From an uncultured Lachnospiraceae bacterium (lineage in GTDB: Bacteria > Bacillota > Clostridia > Lachnospirales > Lachnospiraceae), in assembly GCA_910579395.1 (NCBI GenBank), contig CAJTUC010000008.1, positions 50,168 to 114,167 on the forward strand: a stretch of DNA of 64,000 nt, in the 5' to 3' direction. A program made the translations under genes and the position numbers. The notes beneath the pieces are model-generated. The model saw nothing but the letters and a program-made list of their open reading frames with translations. It made no database searches and was not told the DNA's origin. Shown here one piece after another: positions 36,485 through 46,141 of this stretch (its first letter is position 1; every line of letters begins with the position of its first letter).

Positions 36485-38155
36485 ATGAAGACCGATATTG
36501 AAATTGCACAGGAAACAGTTTTGGAGCCTGTCGTATCCGTAGCGGAGCGCGTGGGAATCCGGGCGGATGATTTGGAACTGTATGGAAAATATAAGGCGAA
36601 GATTTCAGAGGAATATTTATGCGGCATCGAGGGCAATCCGGATGGCCGGCTGATTCTCGTAACGGCAATCAATCCGACGCCTGCGGGAGAAGGGAAAACG
36701 ACGGTCAGCATCGGTCTTTCACAGGCGCTCGGAAGAATGGGAAAGAAAGCAATGCTGGCCCTGCGGGAGCCATCCCTCGGTCCGTGTTTCGGCATCAAAG
36801 GCGGCGCGGCAGGCGGCGGCTATTCCCAGGTCGTTCCGATGGAAGATCTGAATCTGCATTTTACGGGAGATTTTCATGCGGTCACATCCGCAAATAATCT
36901 GCTTGCGGCGCTGCTCGATAACCATATTCAGCAGGGAAATGAACTGGGCATCGATACGAGACAGGTTGTATGGAAAAGATGTCTGGATATGAATGACAGA
37001 GTACTTAGGAATATCGTGGTCGGACTGGGAAATAAACTGGACGGTGTTGTGAGGGAAGACCATTTTGTCATTACGGTAGCGTCCGAGATCATGGCAATTC
37101 TTTGTCTTGCGTCGGACATGAAGGACTTGAAAGAAAGACTTGGCAGGATTATCGTTGCTTATAATTATGAGGGAAAACCTGTGACAGCGGCTGAACTGAA
37201 TGCGGTGGGAGCGATGGCTGCGTTGCTGAAGGATGCAATGAAGCCCAATCTGATTCAGACGCTGGAGCATACGCCGGCGCTGATTCATGGCGGCCCATTT
37301 GCCAATATTGCGCATGGATGTAATTCCATCAGAGCGACGAAAGCCGCATTAAAGATGGCTGACTATGTGATCACGGAGGCGGGCTTCGGAGCGGACCTCG
37401 GAGCGGAGAAATTTTTTGATATCAAATGCCGCATCGGGGATTTAAGCCCGGATGCGGTCGTTTTAGTGGCAACGATCAAAGCATTGAAGTATAATGGTGG
37501 TATACCGAAGGAAGAACTGGCGGCAGAGAATCTGGAAGCGTTGAAATGCGGTATTGTTAATCTGGAGAAACATATTGAGAATTTGCAGAAGTATGGCGTG
37601 CCGATCGTAGTTACCCTCAATTCCTTTATTACAGATACGTCTGCAGAAATAGATTATATTAAGCGTTTCTGTGAAGAAAGAAACTGTGAGTTCGCGGTTT
37701 CCGATGTATGGGAGAAGGGCGGTGAAGGCGGCATTGAACTGGCCCGGAAGGTGCTGCATACAATTGAAACAAAACCTTCAAATTTCCATGTTCTCTATGA
37801 GTCATCGATTTCCCTGAAAGAGAAGATTCAAGCGGTCGCGCAGGAAATATACGGAGCGGATAGCGTTTCTTATATGCCGGCAGCGGAAACGCAGCTTCGG
37901 AAACTTGAAGAGCTGGGTTTTGGCAATCTGCCTGTCTGCATGGCGAAGACACAGTATTCCCTGTCGGACGACCCGTTGCAGCTTGGCAGGCCTGCAGGTT
38001 TTGAAATTACGGTGCGGGAAGCTTATGTCGCAGCCGGAGCAGGTTTTATTGTCGTGCTGACGGGAACGGTCATGACGATGCCCGGCCTGCCGAAGAGACC
38101 GGCGGCATATGGAATCGATGTGAACGATGACGGTATAATAACGGGATTGTTTTAA
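36485..38155 (+). CDS. fhs: Formate-tetrahydrofolate ligase
   Basis: ATP-dependent formation of 10-formyl-THF from formate, the entry step of the methyl branch of one-carbon metabolism. With the start at ATG 36485 the protein is 556 residues, the normal size. Motifs include the P-loop [38 protein letters not shown], and VVVTLN-like [14 protein letters not shown]. An upstream in-frame ATG at 36473 directly abuts the AAAGG ribosome site and is less likely. Followed 19 bp later by folD, the next enzyme in the pathway. Confidence 0.96.
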   Translation: MKTDIEIAQETVLEPVVSVAERVGIRADDLELYGKYKAKISEEYLCGIEGNPDGRLILVTAINPTPAGEGKTTVSIGLSQALGRMGKKAMLALREPSLGPCFGIKGGAAGGGYSQVVPMEDLNLHFTGDFHAVTSANNLLAALLDNHIQQGNELGIDTRQVVWKRCLDMNDRVLRNIVVGLGNKLDGVVREDHFVITVASEIMAILCLASDMKDLKERLGRIIVAYNYEGKPVTAAELNAVGAMAALLKDAMKPNLIQTLEHTPALIHGGPFANIAHGCNSIRATKAALKMADYVITEAGFGADLGAEKFFDIKCRIGDLSPDAVVLVATIKALKYNGGIPKEELAAENLEALKCGIVNLEKHIENLQKYGVPIVVTLNSFITDTSAEIDYIKRFCEERNCEFAVSDVWEKGGEGGIELARKVLHTIETKPSNFHVLYESSISLKEKIQAVAQEIYGADSVSYMPAAETQLRKLEELGFGNLPVCMAKTQYSLSDDPLQLGRPAGFEITVREAYVAAGAGFIVVLTGTVMTMPGLPKRPAAYGIDVNDDGIITGLF

Positions 38156-38174
38156 AGGAAGGAGTCTGACAGAA

Positions 38175-39020
38175 ATGCCACAAATCATAGACGGAAAAGA
38201 AATTTCGGCTCAGATAAAAGAAGAATTAAAGGAAAAGGTTATGGCCATGAAAAAGGAAGGAATTTCGGTATGCCTTGCTGTCATCCAGGTAGGTGATGAC
38301 CCGGCCTCCAGTGTTTATGTGGGCAATAAGAAGAAGGCCTGCGCATATATTGGAATAGCCTCTCTTTCCTATGAACTGCCGGAAGAGACGACACAGGAAG
38401 AACTGCTTGCATTGATTGATAAATTAAATAAACAGAAAGATGTAGATGGTATTCTGGTGCAGCTCCCTGTTCCAAAGCATATCGATGAGGACGCGGTAAT
38501 CCGGGCAATTGCGCCGGAGAAGGACGTGGACGGCTTTCATCCGCAGAGTGTGGGGGCGCTCTGCATCGGGCAGAGAGGATTCGTATCTTGTACGCCTGCA
38601 GGCATCATACAGCTTTTGAAGCGTTCGGGTATCGAAATCGCGGGAAAAGAATGTGTCGTTATTGGAAGAAGCAATATCGTCGGCAAGCCGATGGCGCTTT
38701 TGCTGCTTCGGGAAAACGGAACCGTTACCGTAGCCCACTCCAGGACAAAAGACTTAAAAGAAGTGACAAAGAGAGCGGATATTCTGGTGGCGGCTGTTGG
38801 AAAGCCCAAAATGATAACAAGGGAGTATATAAAAGAGGGGGCAGTTGTCATTGATGTGGGTATTCACAGAAATGAAAATAACAAATTATGTGGGGATGTA
38901 GACTATGACGATGTCGCTCCTGTCTGCAGCGCGATTACGCCGGTTCCGGGAGGAGTCGGACCGATGACGATTGCAATGTTGATGAATAACTGTGTGGAGT
39001 CGGCTGCTTTAAAACGTTAG
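38175..39020 (+). CDS. folD: Bifunctional methylene-THF dehydrogenase / methenyl-THF cyclohydrolase
   Basis: Interconverts 10-formyl-, methenyl- and methylene-THF. The 281-residue protein shows the family motifs SVYVGNKKKACAYIGI with catalytic Lys, DGILVQLPVPKHID, KDVDGFHPQSVG, GRSNIVGKPMALLLL for dinucleotide binding and the C-terminal PVPGGVGPMTIAML. The ribosome site GGAAGGAG precedes the ATG. It forms a one-carbon operon with fhs. Confidence 0.97.
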   Translation: MPQIIDGKEISAQIKEELKEKVMAMKKEGISVCLAVIQVGDDPASSVYVGNKKKACAYIGIASLSYELPEETTQEELLALIDKLNKQKDVDGILVQLPVPKHIDEDAVIRAIAPEKDVDGFHPQSVGALCIGQRGFVSCTPAGIIQLLKRSGIEIAGKECVVIGRSNIVGKPMALLLLRENGTVTVAHSRTKDLKEVTKRADILVAAVGKPKMITREYIKEGAVVIDVGIHRNENNKLCGDVDYDDVAPVCSAITPVPGGVGPMTIAMLMNNCVESAALKR

Positions 39021-39034
39021 AAAGGAAGCTGCCT

Positions 39035-40519
39035 ATGAAATGTCCGAATTGCGGAAATGAAATGGAAGAGGGTCATTTGATCTGCGAAGTCTGCGGAAAT
39101 GAGATTCGGATCGTACCGGATTTTGAACCGGAAATTGAAAACAGCATAACAGAAGCACTTTCCACGCTGGCTGCATTGCAGGATGAAGAACAGGCAGATA
39201 AGAAAGCAGAAACAGTGCAGGAACCTGATGAAAAGCAGGAGGAAGCGGAAGCTGTTGATAAGGAAAAAGCGTACAGGGAGGAGAAAAAACGCATTTATGA
39301 GAGAAGCCGTAAGCTGGGGGTCTTGATCGCTGTCGGTATCATGCTTTTTATCGCGCTTATCTTCTGGATGTTTTATTCCTATCATGTGCAGACTGTTTCT
39401 TATCAGGTCGATAAGGCCAAAGAATATGCGGCAAGGGGAGATTATGAAGAAGCCATAAGCTATCTGGATAACGCATATAAGAAGGATGATACACAGGCGC
39501 GGATTCTGTTTCTGAAAGCGGATTATTTCTATCTGATGACCGACAATGAATCGGCTTTACAGGCGTTAAAACAGGTTATCGATAAGGGAATCTATCCGTA
39601 TGAAGATGTGGAAGAGGCTTATGATAAAATGATTACAATCTATACGCGGGAAGAGCGTTATGAGGACATTAACGAACTTCTGCTTTCCTGCAAAGAAGAT
39701 TCGATTGTCAATATGTTTCAGAGTTATATGGCAAAAGAACCGGAATTCAGCTATGTAGAGGGGGATTACGCGGAAGTGATTCCGTTGAAATTGAGCTCCA
39801 ATACTTCCGGTACGATTTATTATACAACGGACGGCACCATGCCGAATGAAAGCAGCCAGGTCTATACGGCGCCGCTTTTTCTGGAAAACGGCGACCATAC
39901 GATCAGCGCGCTTTTTATTAACGATTATGGCATACGAAGCGAAGTTGTAAGCAAGTCTTACCATATTAACCTGGAAGTTCCGAATGCGCCGGAGGTGGAG
40001 CTGTACAGCGGTATTTATACGCAGCCTATGATGATTTCCGTGAATGAGCAGGCAGGCTGCTCGACTTATTACACGACTGACGATTCTCAGCCGACGAAAG
40101 ACTCCGTTCCTTATTCAGGACCGATTCCGATGCCGCTCGGAACAACAAATTTCAAGTTCGTCAATGTCAGCGAGGACGGCATATACAGTGATGTAACGAT
40201 GCGCACCTATACGCTCAGGCTGCATAATACGCTGACGACGGATGAGGCGGTGGAACGGCTTGTTAACAGGCTCGTGGAAATTCATTACCTCTTGAATGCG
40301 GACGGAAAAGTTGAACTGCAGAGCGGGACATTCAGTTATCAGTTCAGTTCCGTGCTTCAGATTGGAGAGGACGTTTATTTTACGATCAACGAGTATTATG
40401 ATGATGGGACAGGTCTGATGAGCAGAACGGATAAGGTTTTTCTTGTTCAGGCATATACCGGGGCGGCTGCGAGACTCGGTTATGATGAGAATGGAGAATT
40501 TGCCGCGGTTCCGATATAA
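39035..40519 (+). CDS. Zinc-ribbon membrane protein with TPR-like and chitobiase-C-like domains
   Basis: A 494-residue protein of unknown role. It begins with a zinc ribbon (CPNCGNEMEEGHLICEVCGN, four Cys) in the cytoplasm, then an acidic/coiled region, one membrane segment (about 94-116), a TPR-like helical part (about 120-225: EYAARGDYEEAISYLDNAYK) and two beta-sandwich repeats resembling the C-terminal domain of chitobiase (GTIYYTTDGTMPNESSQVY and CSTYYTTDDSQPTKDSVPY), then a small C-terminal beta domain. The latter parts face outside and could bind cell-wall glycans; that is inference. Only 14 bp after folD, so likely co-transcribed. Confidence 0.8.
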   Translation: MKCPNCGNEMEEGHLICEVCGNEIRIVPDFEPEIENSITEALSTLAALQDEEQADKKAETVQEPDEKQEEAEAVDKEKAYREEKKRIYERSRKLGVLIAVGIMLFIALIFWMFYSYHVQTVSYQVDKAKEYAARGDYEEAISYLDNAYKKDDTQARILFLKADYFYLMTDNESALQALKQVIDKGIYPYEDVEEAYDKMITIYTREERYEDINELLLSCKEDSIVNMFQSYMAKEPEFSYVEGDYAEVIPLKLSSNTSGTIYYTTDGTMPNESSQVYTAPLFLENGDHTISALFINDYGIRSEVVSKSYHINLEVPNAPEVELYSGIYTQPMMISVNEQAGCSTYYTTDDSQPTKDSVPYSGPIPMPLGTTNFKFVNVSEDGIYSDVTMRTYTLRLHNTLTTDEAVERLVNRLVEIHYLLNADGKVELQSGTFSYQFSSVLQIGEDVYFTINEYYDDGTGLMSRTDKVFLVQAYTGAAARLGYDENGEFAAVPI

Positions 40520-40526
40520 AAAAAGA

Positions 40527-40555
40527 TTGCAAAATAAGGATAGTTATTCTATCAT
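40527..40555 (+). promoter_or_regulatory. Sigma-A-like promoter of nfnAB
   Basis: TTGCAA (40527-40532), 17-nt spacer, TATCAT (40550-40555). The structured leader element starts at the next base. The promoter lies only 7 bp after the stop of the preceding gene. Confidence 0.55.
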
Positions 40556-40645
40556 AGGGAATGAAGATTTTCTAAGGCGTCAAATGACGCCGCTTAAGAA
40601 AATTTAAATCATTCCCTGAAGAATGTCTTTAACGAGCCATTCTTC
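40556..40645 (+). ncRNA. Two-hairpin leader element, copy 3 (before nfnA)
   Basis: AGGGAATGA (40556-40564) pairs with TCATTCCCT (40609-40617); within it AGATTTTCT pairs with AGAAAATTT and GCGTC (40578-40582) with GACGC (40586-40590), making one long cruciform. A second hairpin follows at once: GAAGAATG (40618-40625) with CATTCTTC (40638-40645). The first hairpin is almost the same sequence as that at 61057-61115. No T-run follows, and the nfnA ribosome site is 13 nt on. Confidence 0.7.
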
Positions 40646-40676
40646 ACAAGTTGAAAAGAAAGGTATGGTTGTACAT

Positions 40677-41564
40677 ATGTATAAGATTTTACAGGCAGAA
40701 GAGTTGACGACGAATATTTACCTCATGGTGGTCGAGGCAAAGCGCGTTGCGAAATCCTGTCAACCTGGACAATTCATTATTGTCAGGATGGATGAAGAAG
40801 GGGAACGGATTCCTCTTACAATCTGCGATTATGACAGGGAAAAGGGAACCGTTACGATTGTATTTCAGATTGTCGGAGCGGCAACGCAGAGAATGTCAGC
40901 GTTAAAAACAGGGGACAGTTTCCACGATTTTGTAGGACCGTTAGGATGTCCTTCGGAGTTTGTAAATGAGAAGCTGGAGAGTCTCAAGAAGAAAAAAATG
41001 CTTTTTGTAGCAGGCGGTGTTGGAACGGCTCCGGTATATCCGCAGGTGAAGTGGCTTCATGAGAACGGTATTGATGCAGATGTAATCGTTGGGGCAAAGA
41101 CAAAAGATCTGCTGATTCTTGAAAAGGAGATGGATGCCGTTGCTGGAAACCTGTTCATTACAACGGATGACGGTTCTTACGGCAGAAGCGGCATGGTAAC
41201 GCAGACAATCAAAGATCTTGTGGAAGAAGGCAGACATTATGACGTTTGTGTTGCAATCGGGCCGATGATCATGATGAAATTTGTGTGCAAAATGACGGAA
41301 GAGCTGCATATTCCGACGATTGTAAGCTTAAATCCGATCATGGTAGACGGTACGGGGATGTGTGGCGCCTGTCGTGTTACCGTGGATGGGAAAGTAAAAT
41401 TTGCCTGTGTGGACGGTCCTGAATTTGATGGCCATAAAGTTGATTTCGATCAGGCGATGAAACGCCAGCAGATTTATAAGACAGAAGAAGGAAGAGCATT
41501 CTTAAAGGCCAAAGAAGGGGATACCCACCATGGCGGATGCGGAAATTGCGGAGGTAATGATTGA
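40677..41564 (+). CDS. nfnA: NADH-dependent ferredoxin:NADP oxidoreductase, small FAD/2Fe-2S subunit
   Basis: With NfnB couples ferredoxin and NADH oxidation to NADP reduction by flavin-based bifurcation. The 295-residue protein has an N-terminal FAD-binding beta barrel (PGQFIIVRMDEEGERIPLTI), an NAD-binding domain (FVAGGVGTAPVYPQVKWL) and a C-terminal 2Fe-2S cluster motif (GMCGACRVTVDGKVKFAC), plus a Cys-rich tail (HHGGCGNCGG). An in-frame ATG at 40623 lies inside the leader hairpin, and one at 40665 abuts the ribosome site AAAGG, so ATG 40677 is preferred; it also matches the family start. The stop overlaps the nfnB start. Confidence 0.92.
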   Translation: MYKILQAEELTTNIYLMVVEAKRVAKSCQPGQFIIVRMDEEGERIPLTICDYDREKGTVTIVFQIVGAATQRMSALKTGDSFHDFVGPLGCPSEFVNEKLESLKKKKMLFVAGGVGTAPVYPQVKWLHENGIDADVIVGAKTKDLLILEKEMDAVAGNLFITTDDGSYGRSGMVTQTIKDLVEEGRHYDVCVAIGPMIMMKFVCKMTEELHIPTIVSLNPIMVDGTGMCGACRVTVDGKVKFACVDGPEFDGHKVDFDQAMKRQQIYKTEEGRAFLKAKEGDTHHGGCGNCGGND

Positions 41565-42949
41565 TGGACGTATTAAAGAAAGTACCTGTCCGTGAGCAGG
41601 ATGCAAAAGTAAGAGCAGCGAACTTTGAGGAAGTATGTCTCGGTTATAATAAAGAAGAGGCAATGGAGGAGGCGCAGCGGTGCATCAACTGTAAAAATGC
41701 ACAGTGTATCAAAGGGTGTCCGGTTGCAATTAATATTCCCGGTTTCATCGAACAGGTGAAAGAGGGAAATATTGAAGCAGCTTATCAGGTCATCAGTGAG
41801 TCTTCGTCACTGCCGGCTGTATGCGGCCGTGTATGTCCGCAGGAGAGTCAGTGTGAAGGAAAATGTATCCGCGGAATTAAAGGAGAGCCAATCTCTATCG
41901 GTAAACTGGAACGTTTTACAGCCGACTGGGCGAGAGAAAACGGGATAAAGCCCGAGGGTGCCAAAGAAAAGAAAAATAAAAAAGTTGCGGTTATCGGATC
42001 TGGTCCGGCAGGTCTTACCTGTGCAGGAGATCTTGCCAAAATTGGGTATGATGTGACGATTTTTGAAGCGCTTCATGAGGCGGGGGGTGTTCTTGTTTAT
42101 GGAATTCCGGAGTTCCGTCTCCCGAAAGAGGATGTCGTATTTAAAGAAATCGAAAATGTAAAATCTCTTGGTGTAAAAATAGAGACGAACGTTGTAGTCG
42201 GTAAATCCGTTACCATTGATGAACTGATGGAGGAAGAAGGCTTCGATGCCGTTTTCATCGGTTCCGGCGCCGGACTGCCGAAGTTCATGGGGATTCCCGG
42301 AGAACAGTCCAACGGTGTTTTTTCAGCGAATGAATATCTGACAAGAAGCAATTTGATGAAAGCTTTTAAGGAAGATGCTAATACACCGATCATGAGGGGA
42401 AAAGAAGTTGCAGTTGTCGGCGGCGGAAATGTTGCGATGGATGCTGCCAGAACAGCGCTCAGGCTTGGTGCGAATGTGCATATCGTATATCGGAGAAGCG
42501 AGGAAGAATTACCTGCCCGTGTGGAAGAGGTGCATCATGCGAAAGAGGAAGGTATTATTTTCAATCTATTGACCAATCCGGTTGAAATACTTGCCGATGA
42601 GAACGGATGGGTATGTGGCATCAAATGTATTAAAATGGAACTGGGTGAGCCGGATGCTTCCGGAAGAAGGCGGCCGGTAGAGATTCCGGGTTCTGAATTT
42701 GTGATGGATGTGGATACGGTCATCATGTCACTCGGCACTTCACCCAATCCGCTTATTTCTTCGACGACGGAAGGACTCGAGGTGAATAAATGGAAATGTA
42801 TCGTTGCGGATGAAGCGCATGGCAAGACGACAAAAGAGGGCGTTTACGCCGGTGGTGATGCGGTAACGGGAGCGGCTACGGTCATCCTTGCAATGGGAGC
42901 CGGCAAGGCTGCTGCGCAGGGGATTGATGAATATTTGTCGTCCCATTGA
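41564..42949 (+). CDS. nfnB: NADH-dependent ferredoxin:NADP oxidoreductase, large subunit (GltA-like)
   Basis: 461-residue partner of NfnA, related to the small subunit of glutamate synthase. It carries two 4Fe-4S clusters at the N-terminus (CINCKNAQCIKGCPV and CGRVCPQESQCEGKC), an FAD site (VAVIGSGPAGLTCAGDLAKI) and an NADP site (VAVVGGGNVAMDAARTALRL). C-terminal GVYAGGDAVTGAATVILAMG closes the FAD fold. Many databases call it homotetrameric NADPH-dependent glutamate synthase, but pairing with nfnA and lack of a glutaminase subunit favour Nfn. GGAGG lies 9 nt upstream within the end of nfnA. Terminator follows. Confidence 0.93.
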   Translation: MDVLKKVPVREQDAKVRAANFEEVCLGYNKEEAMEEAQRCINCKNAQCIKGCPVAINIPGFIEQVKEGNIEAAYQVISESSSLPAVCGRVCPQESQCEGKCIRGIKGEPISIGKLERFTADWARENGIKPEGAKEKKNKKVAVIGSGPAGLTCAGDLAKIGYDVTIFEALHEAGGVLVYGIPEFRLPKEDVVFKEIENVKSLGVKIETNVVVGKSVTIDELMEEEGFDAVFIGSGAGLPKFMGIPGEQSNGVFSANEYLTRSNLMKAFKEDANTPIMRGKEVAVVGGGNVAMDAARTALRLGANVHIVYRRSEEELPARVEEVHHAKEEGIIFNLLTNPVEILADENGWVCGIKCIKMELGEPDASGRRRPVEIPGSEFVMDVDTVIMSLGTSPNPLISSTTEGLEVNKWKCIVADEAHGKTTKEGVYAGGDAVTGAATVILAMGAGKAAAQGIDEYLSSH

Positions 42950-42961
42950 GAACAATGACAG

Positions 42962-42989
42962 GCGCAGGCTTCGAGGCTTGCGCTTTTTT
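42962..42989 (+). terminator. Rho-independent terminator of nfnAB
   Basis: A 9-bp stem with a TCGA loop spans 42962-42983 (GCGCAGGCT with GGCTTGCGC, including two G-U pairs) and is followed by six T. Confidence 0.9.
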
Positions 42990-43151
42990 GTGCCTTGCAT
43001 GGAAGGGGTTACAGAATTAACAATATCAGAAGGCGCCTGGAAGTGGAAAATAAGAAAATATTAATAATTTTCCTTATAATTCTTTAAGGATATCTTATTA
43101 TAATAAAATTACAAGATTCGGATACGCAGAAGCGGAGTATGGAGGAGTATG

Positions 43152-44306
43152 ATGAATTTACTGGAAAAAAATCATTCCGAACATGAGGAACAGAAAGAAC
43201 AGGAACATAAAGAAAGAAAACAAAAAGAAAGAAAACAAAGAGACGGCGGGCAGGAATGGCACGAACCGAAAATACCGGTCATCCTTATTTTGACAGGTAT
43301 TATCGTTGTGCTGCTCATTTGTATTCTGGCGCTGCTCTTTTTATCACCGGATAAGAAGAGCAGTTCTGCGGAGGACAGTCAGGAAGCGCTGCAGCAGGAT
43401 ATGCTGGATTATGCCAATGAACAGAAACAGAATGACATGACGGCTGTCCCCCCACAGGATGTTATCGTTGTAGAGAACCCTGCACTTCCGGCAACGGCAG
43501 AAGATGCGCTCTCTGAGGAAACGCCGGAAGTTACGGAAACAGAAGACGAAGAGGAAGAAGAAATCATCCCGGAGTCCGATACGATTGATAAAACAGCGAT
43601 TATTGTCGATATAGAAGATGAGAACGATGTTTCCTATACGAAAGAATTTATCATGAATGAAATGATGCCGTATTTTGCGGACAATAATCTCGATGCCATA
43701 TGGGATCTGGCTCATTTGAAGCGATATGTGAAACTTTCTGCAGGTCTTAAAAATACGGGGACCTATTATTATCAGGGCGGGGTAGACAGTGATGGAAATC
43801 CGGACGGAATCGGATTGGCAATCTATGAGAACAATACCTATTATTATGGATCCTGGTCGCATGGTCTGCGGAGCGGCGATGGCCGGTGGATACGGTTCTA
43901 TATCGATGAGATTGGGGCAAAGCCGACGAAGAAAACATATCAGTCTCACAGTTATTCCGGTATGTGGAGCAATGACCTTCCAAATGGAGAAGGGGCTGAG
44001 CATTATGATGTGGATATTTCCCAGTTGACATCAAAAGACAGGATTATCCAGAATGTCGTTGGAAACTTTACGAATGGACTATATGACGGGGAAATGTATG
44101 CCAATACCGTAGATTACATAGGAAATGTTGAGGAATGGGATGGCGTTGCTCATCAGGGTGTCTTCGACTTGTGGCGGGATATGAGCCGTATCGGAGAATG
44201 TTCCGTCTGGAAGAACAAGACAGATTCCGAATTATGTCTGGATATCGATAAATCTGAAAACAAAAATCAAGGCATACGGGAATTGTTCAGCGCTCCGGTG
44301 AAATAA
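43152..44306 (+). CDS. Single-span membrane protein with MORN-like repeats
   Basis: A 384-residue protein of unknown role. The cytoplasmic N-terminus is a Lys/Glu/Gln repeat (EQKEQEHKERKQKERK), followed by one membrane segment (about 39-63), an acidic linker (about 110-150) and an extracytoplasmic domain. Within this, YYYQGGVDSDGNPDGIGLAI, YYYGSWSHGLRSGDGRWIR and YSGMWSNDLPNGEGAEHY follow the MORN pattern (Y-x-G-x-W-x-x-G-x-x-x-G-x-G). ATG 43152 is 6 nt after GGAGG and is chosen over ATG 43149. The 3' end overlaps the convergent gene by 20 bp. Confidence 0.75.
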   Translation: MNLLEKNHSEHEEQKEQEHKERKQKERKQRDGGQEWHEPKIPVILILTGIIVVLLICILALLFLSPDKKSSSAEDSQEALQQDMLDYANEQKQNDMTAVPPQDVIVVENPALPATAEDALSEETPEVTETEDEEEEEIIPESDTIDKTAIIVDIEDENDVSYTKEFIMNEMMPYFADNNLDAIWDLAHLKRYVKLSAGLKNTGTYYYQGGVDSDGNPDGIGLAIYENNTYYYGSWSHGLRSGDGRWIRFYIDEIGAKPTKKTYQSHSYSGMWSNDLPNGEGAEHYDVDISQLTSKDRIIQNVVGNFTNGLYDGEMYANTVDYIGNVEEWDGVAHQGVFDLWRDMSRIGECSVWKNKTDSELCLDIDKSENKNQGIRELFSAPVK

Positions 44307-46044
44307 GAGCACACATCAAATAAAAAGGAAGAGCAAATACCATAAAATAAACATATCGGAAATCGGTAGCAACGGGTGTTGCAATCATAACGGTAAGATA
44401 GAGGGCGAAGCTTGGAAGATAACATATAAGCTTTGCCCTTTCTGTTCTGGCAAAGGCGTTTCCTGCACAGAATAAGAAGAACCAGAATGCAATGCCCATG
44501 CTCCAGAGAAGGCTGTAAATCGGTAGCATATTTCCCAGCTTTAAAGAGATTTCTTTTCCTTTAATGACAATGGGACCGCCAATCAGCGGTGTATGTGACA
44601 CACCGAGATTGGTCGCACTGATGCCCTCGCCGTCGGCGACCGGATAGAAGGAATCGGGATACCAGTAGCCGTATGTCTGGTCGATATAGGCTTTCAGATA
44701 ATCAGCCGGAAAGGCGATGCCAAGAGATACCCATAATTTGAAAAATTCCTTTTTGTGTGCGGATAAATAGTCCGGATTTCCGGCACGCACCAATTCTTTC
44801 ATATTATCGGCAAAAGTGGGATTGTACAAATCCTTGACATAAGCTGTATCAATCACCTGCTCAATGAGAGAACGTTGTTCTTCGGTGAGTTCTCTGTCGT
44901 GAGCAAGAACAGCGGCAATCTGCTGTGTAGGAATCGAAATGGACTCTACAAAGTCCGGCTGCGTTACATCAAGTGTGTTCATGACAGGATACTTTACGAT
45001 GACTGCGGTAAGTAAAATTGCAGCAATGGCCGGGAATATTGTCCTGGCATTTTTCCGGTAATAAAACAGCAGAAAGGGCAGGCAGAACAGAAAGCCATAC
45101 CAGCCATTGGAGCGAAGCAGACATATCATGATGCCGGAGAATGTAAACATTGCCAGTGTGGACAGATTTTTGTCCCGGAGCATACGGAGGATAGAACAAC
45201 TGAACAAAAGGACGACGGCGGCGAAGGGAATATCTTTCCACAGCGTCACTGAGAAGACCGCATGATAGGGTACGACTGCATAAAAAAGAGAAATCAGGAT
45301 TAAAATCTCCTGCCGAATATAAAAGCTTTCCAGCGTTTTTAAAAAATAGAAGATACTGAAGGCGAGGAAACACATTTGAAAAAATGTATAAAAAGAAACA
45401 GCTGCGACCATATCTGCGGTAAAAAAGAAGCCAATATGATAAAACAGCTTAAAGATCATTGTATGCACAAACGGATGATGGTTGCTGTATGCGGTCACAT
45501 GAAGGACCTGTTCTAACTGGTTGATACTGTCTGGTGTCATAATGCCGGGATACTGATACAGGAAATAAGGCAGCCAACAGAGCAGACAGCCCAGAAAACA
45601 GTAAAAAGGAAGATGCCGGATACCGCCGCCCTTCTTTTGATAGAGAAGTCTTTGCAACGTATCTTTATCAGCGCTGTAGGAAAACAGCAGCAGAAGCAGT
45701 TTATAAAAACAGATAAAGAAACCCAGAAAAACGGAAAGCAGAACGACAGCCTGAAATAGCCTGTTCGTCAATGTTTCGATATAGTGTGGATAATCTATCG
45801 TCATATAAAATACGGTAAACAAGAAGGATAGAACGATAGCGCTCCATCTTACGTTTTTCGTATAAACAAAGGGTTTTATGGAAAGGCGGATACTGATATG
45901 CCTGTACAGGAAAAAGGAAAGAAGAAAGAATACACCTGTCAGAATATTTCCAGGTTCCATCCTGCCGGCTTTCATAAAAGCCCATGCTGTAAAGAAACTT
46001 TCGATTGTATTGAGGATGATCAATAGTTTGCTGTCTGTTTTCAT
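44287..46044 (-). CDS. Polytopic membrane protein, DUF6020-like (GT-C fold)
   Basis: A 585-residue protein with about twelve membrane segments. Extracytoplasmic loops carry YPGIMTPDSINQLEQ, SNHHPFVHTMIFKLFYHIG and VTLWKDIPFAAVVLLF, a combination I associate with the DUF6020 membrane proteins, whose arrangement resembles GT-C glycosyltransferases acting on lipid-linked sugars. A soluble external part lies at about residues 370-480. The GGAG ribosome site is about 10 nt upstream of the ATG. It is one of the few minus-strand genes and overlaps tail-to-tail with the MORN-like gene. Confidence 0.75.
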   Translation of the reverse strand: MKTDSKLLIILNTIESFFTAWAFMKAGRMEPGNILTGVFFLLSFFLYRHISIRLSIKPFVYTKNVRWSAIVLSFLFTVFYMTIDYPHYIETLTNRLFQAVVLLSVFLGFFICFYKLLLLLFSYSADKDTLQRLLYQKKGGGIRHLPFYCFLGCLLCWLPYFLYQYPGIMTPDSINQLEQVLHVTAYSNHHPFVHTMIFKLFYHIGFFFTADMVAAVSFYTFFQMCFLAFSIFYFLKTLESFYIRQEILILISLFYAVVPYHAVFSVTLWKDIPFAAVVLLFSCSILRMLRDKNLSTLAMFTFSGIMICLLRSNGWYGFLFCLPFLLFYYRKNARTIFPAIAAILLTAVIVKYPVMNTLDVTQPDFVESISIPTQQIAAVLAHDRELTEEQRSLIEQVIDTAYVKDLYNPTFADNMKELVRAGNPDYLSAHKKEFFKLWVSLGIAFPADYLKAYIDQTYGYWYPDSFYPVADGEGISATNLGVSHTPLIGGPIVIKGKEISLKLGNMLPIYSLLWSMGIAFWFFLFCAGNAFARTERAKLICYLPSFALYLTVMIATPVATDFRYVYFMVFALPFYLMCALISPER

Positions 46045-46111
46045 GAATAGGCTCCTGCTTATGGATTCCTAATCATAATATCGAATTGTTGGGACATTGT
46101 CAAACGTATTC

Positions 46112-46140
46112 TTGAAACAGGGAGATATATCCTATATAAT
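46112..46140 (+). promoter_or_regulatory. Sigma-A-like promoter
   Basis: TTGAAA (46112-46117), 17-nt spacer, TATAAT (46135-46140). The structured element starts 2 bp later. It is divergent from the DUF6020-like gene. Confidence 0.75.
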
Positions 46141-46141
46141 A

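Noticed and set aside
40623..40676. nfnA start at ATG 40623 or 40665
   Set aside because: The first is inside the leader hairpin and the second abuts the ribosome site; homologues begin at the ATG at 40677.
20784..46044. The three large membrane proteins as one gene family
   Set aside because: Their topology is alike but visible loop motifs differ, so I could not support common descent beyond a GT-C-like plan.
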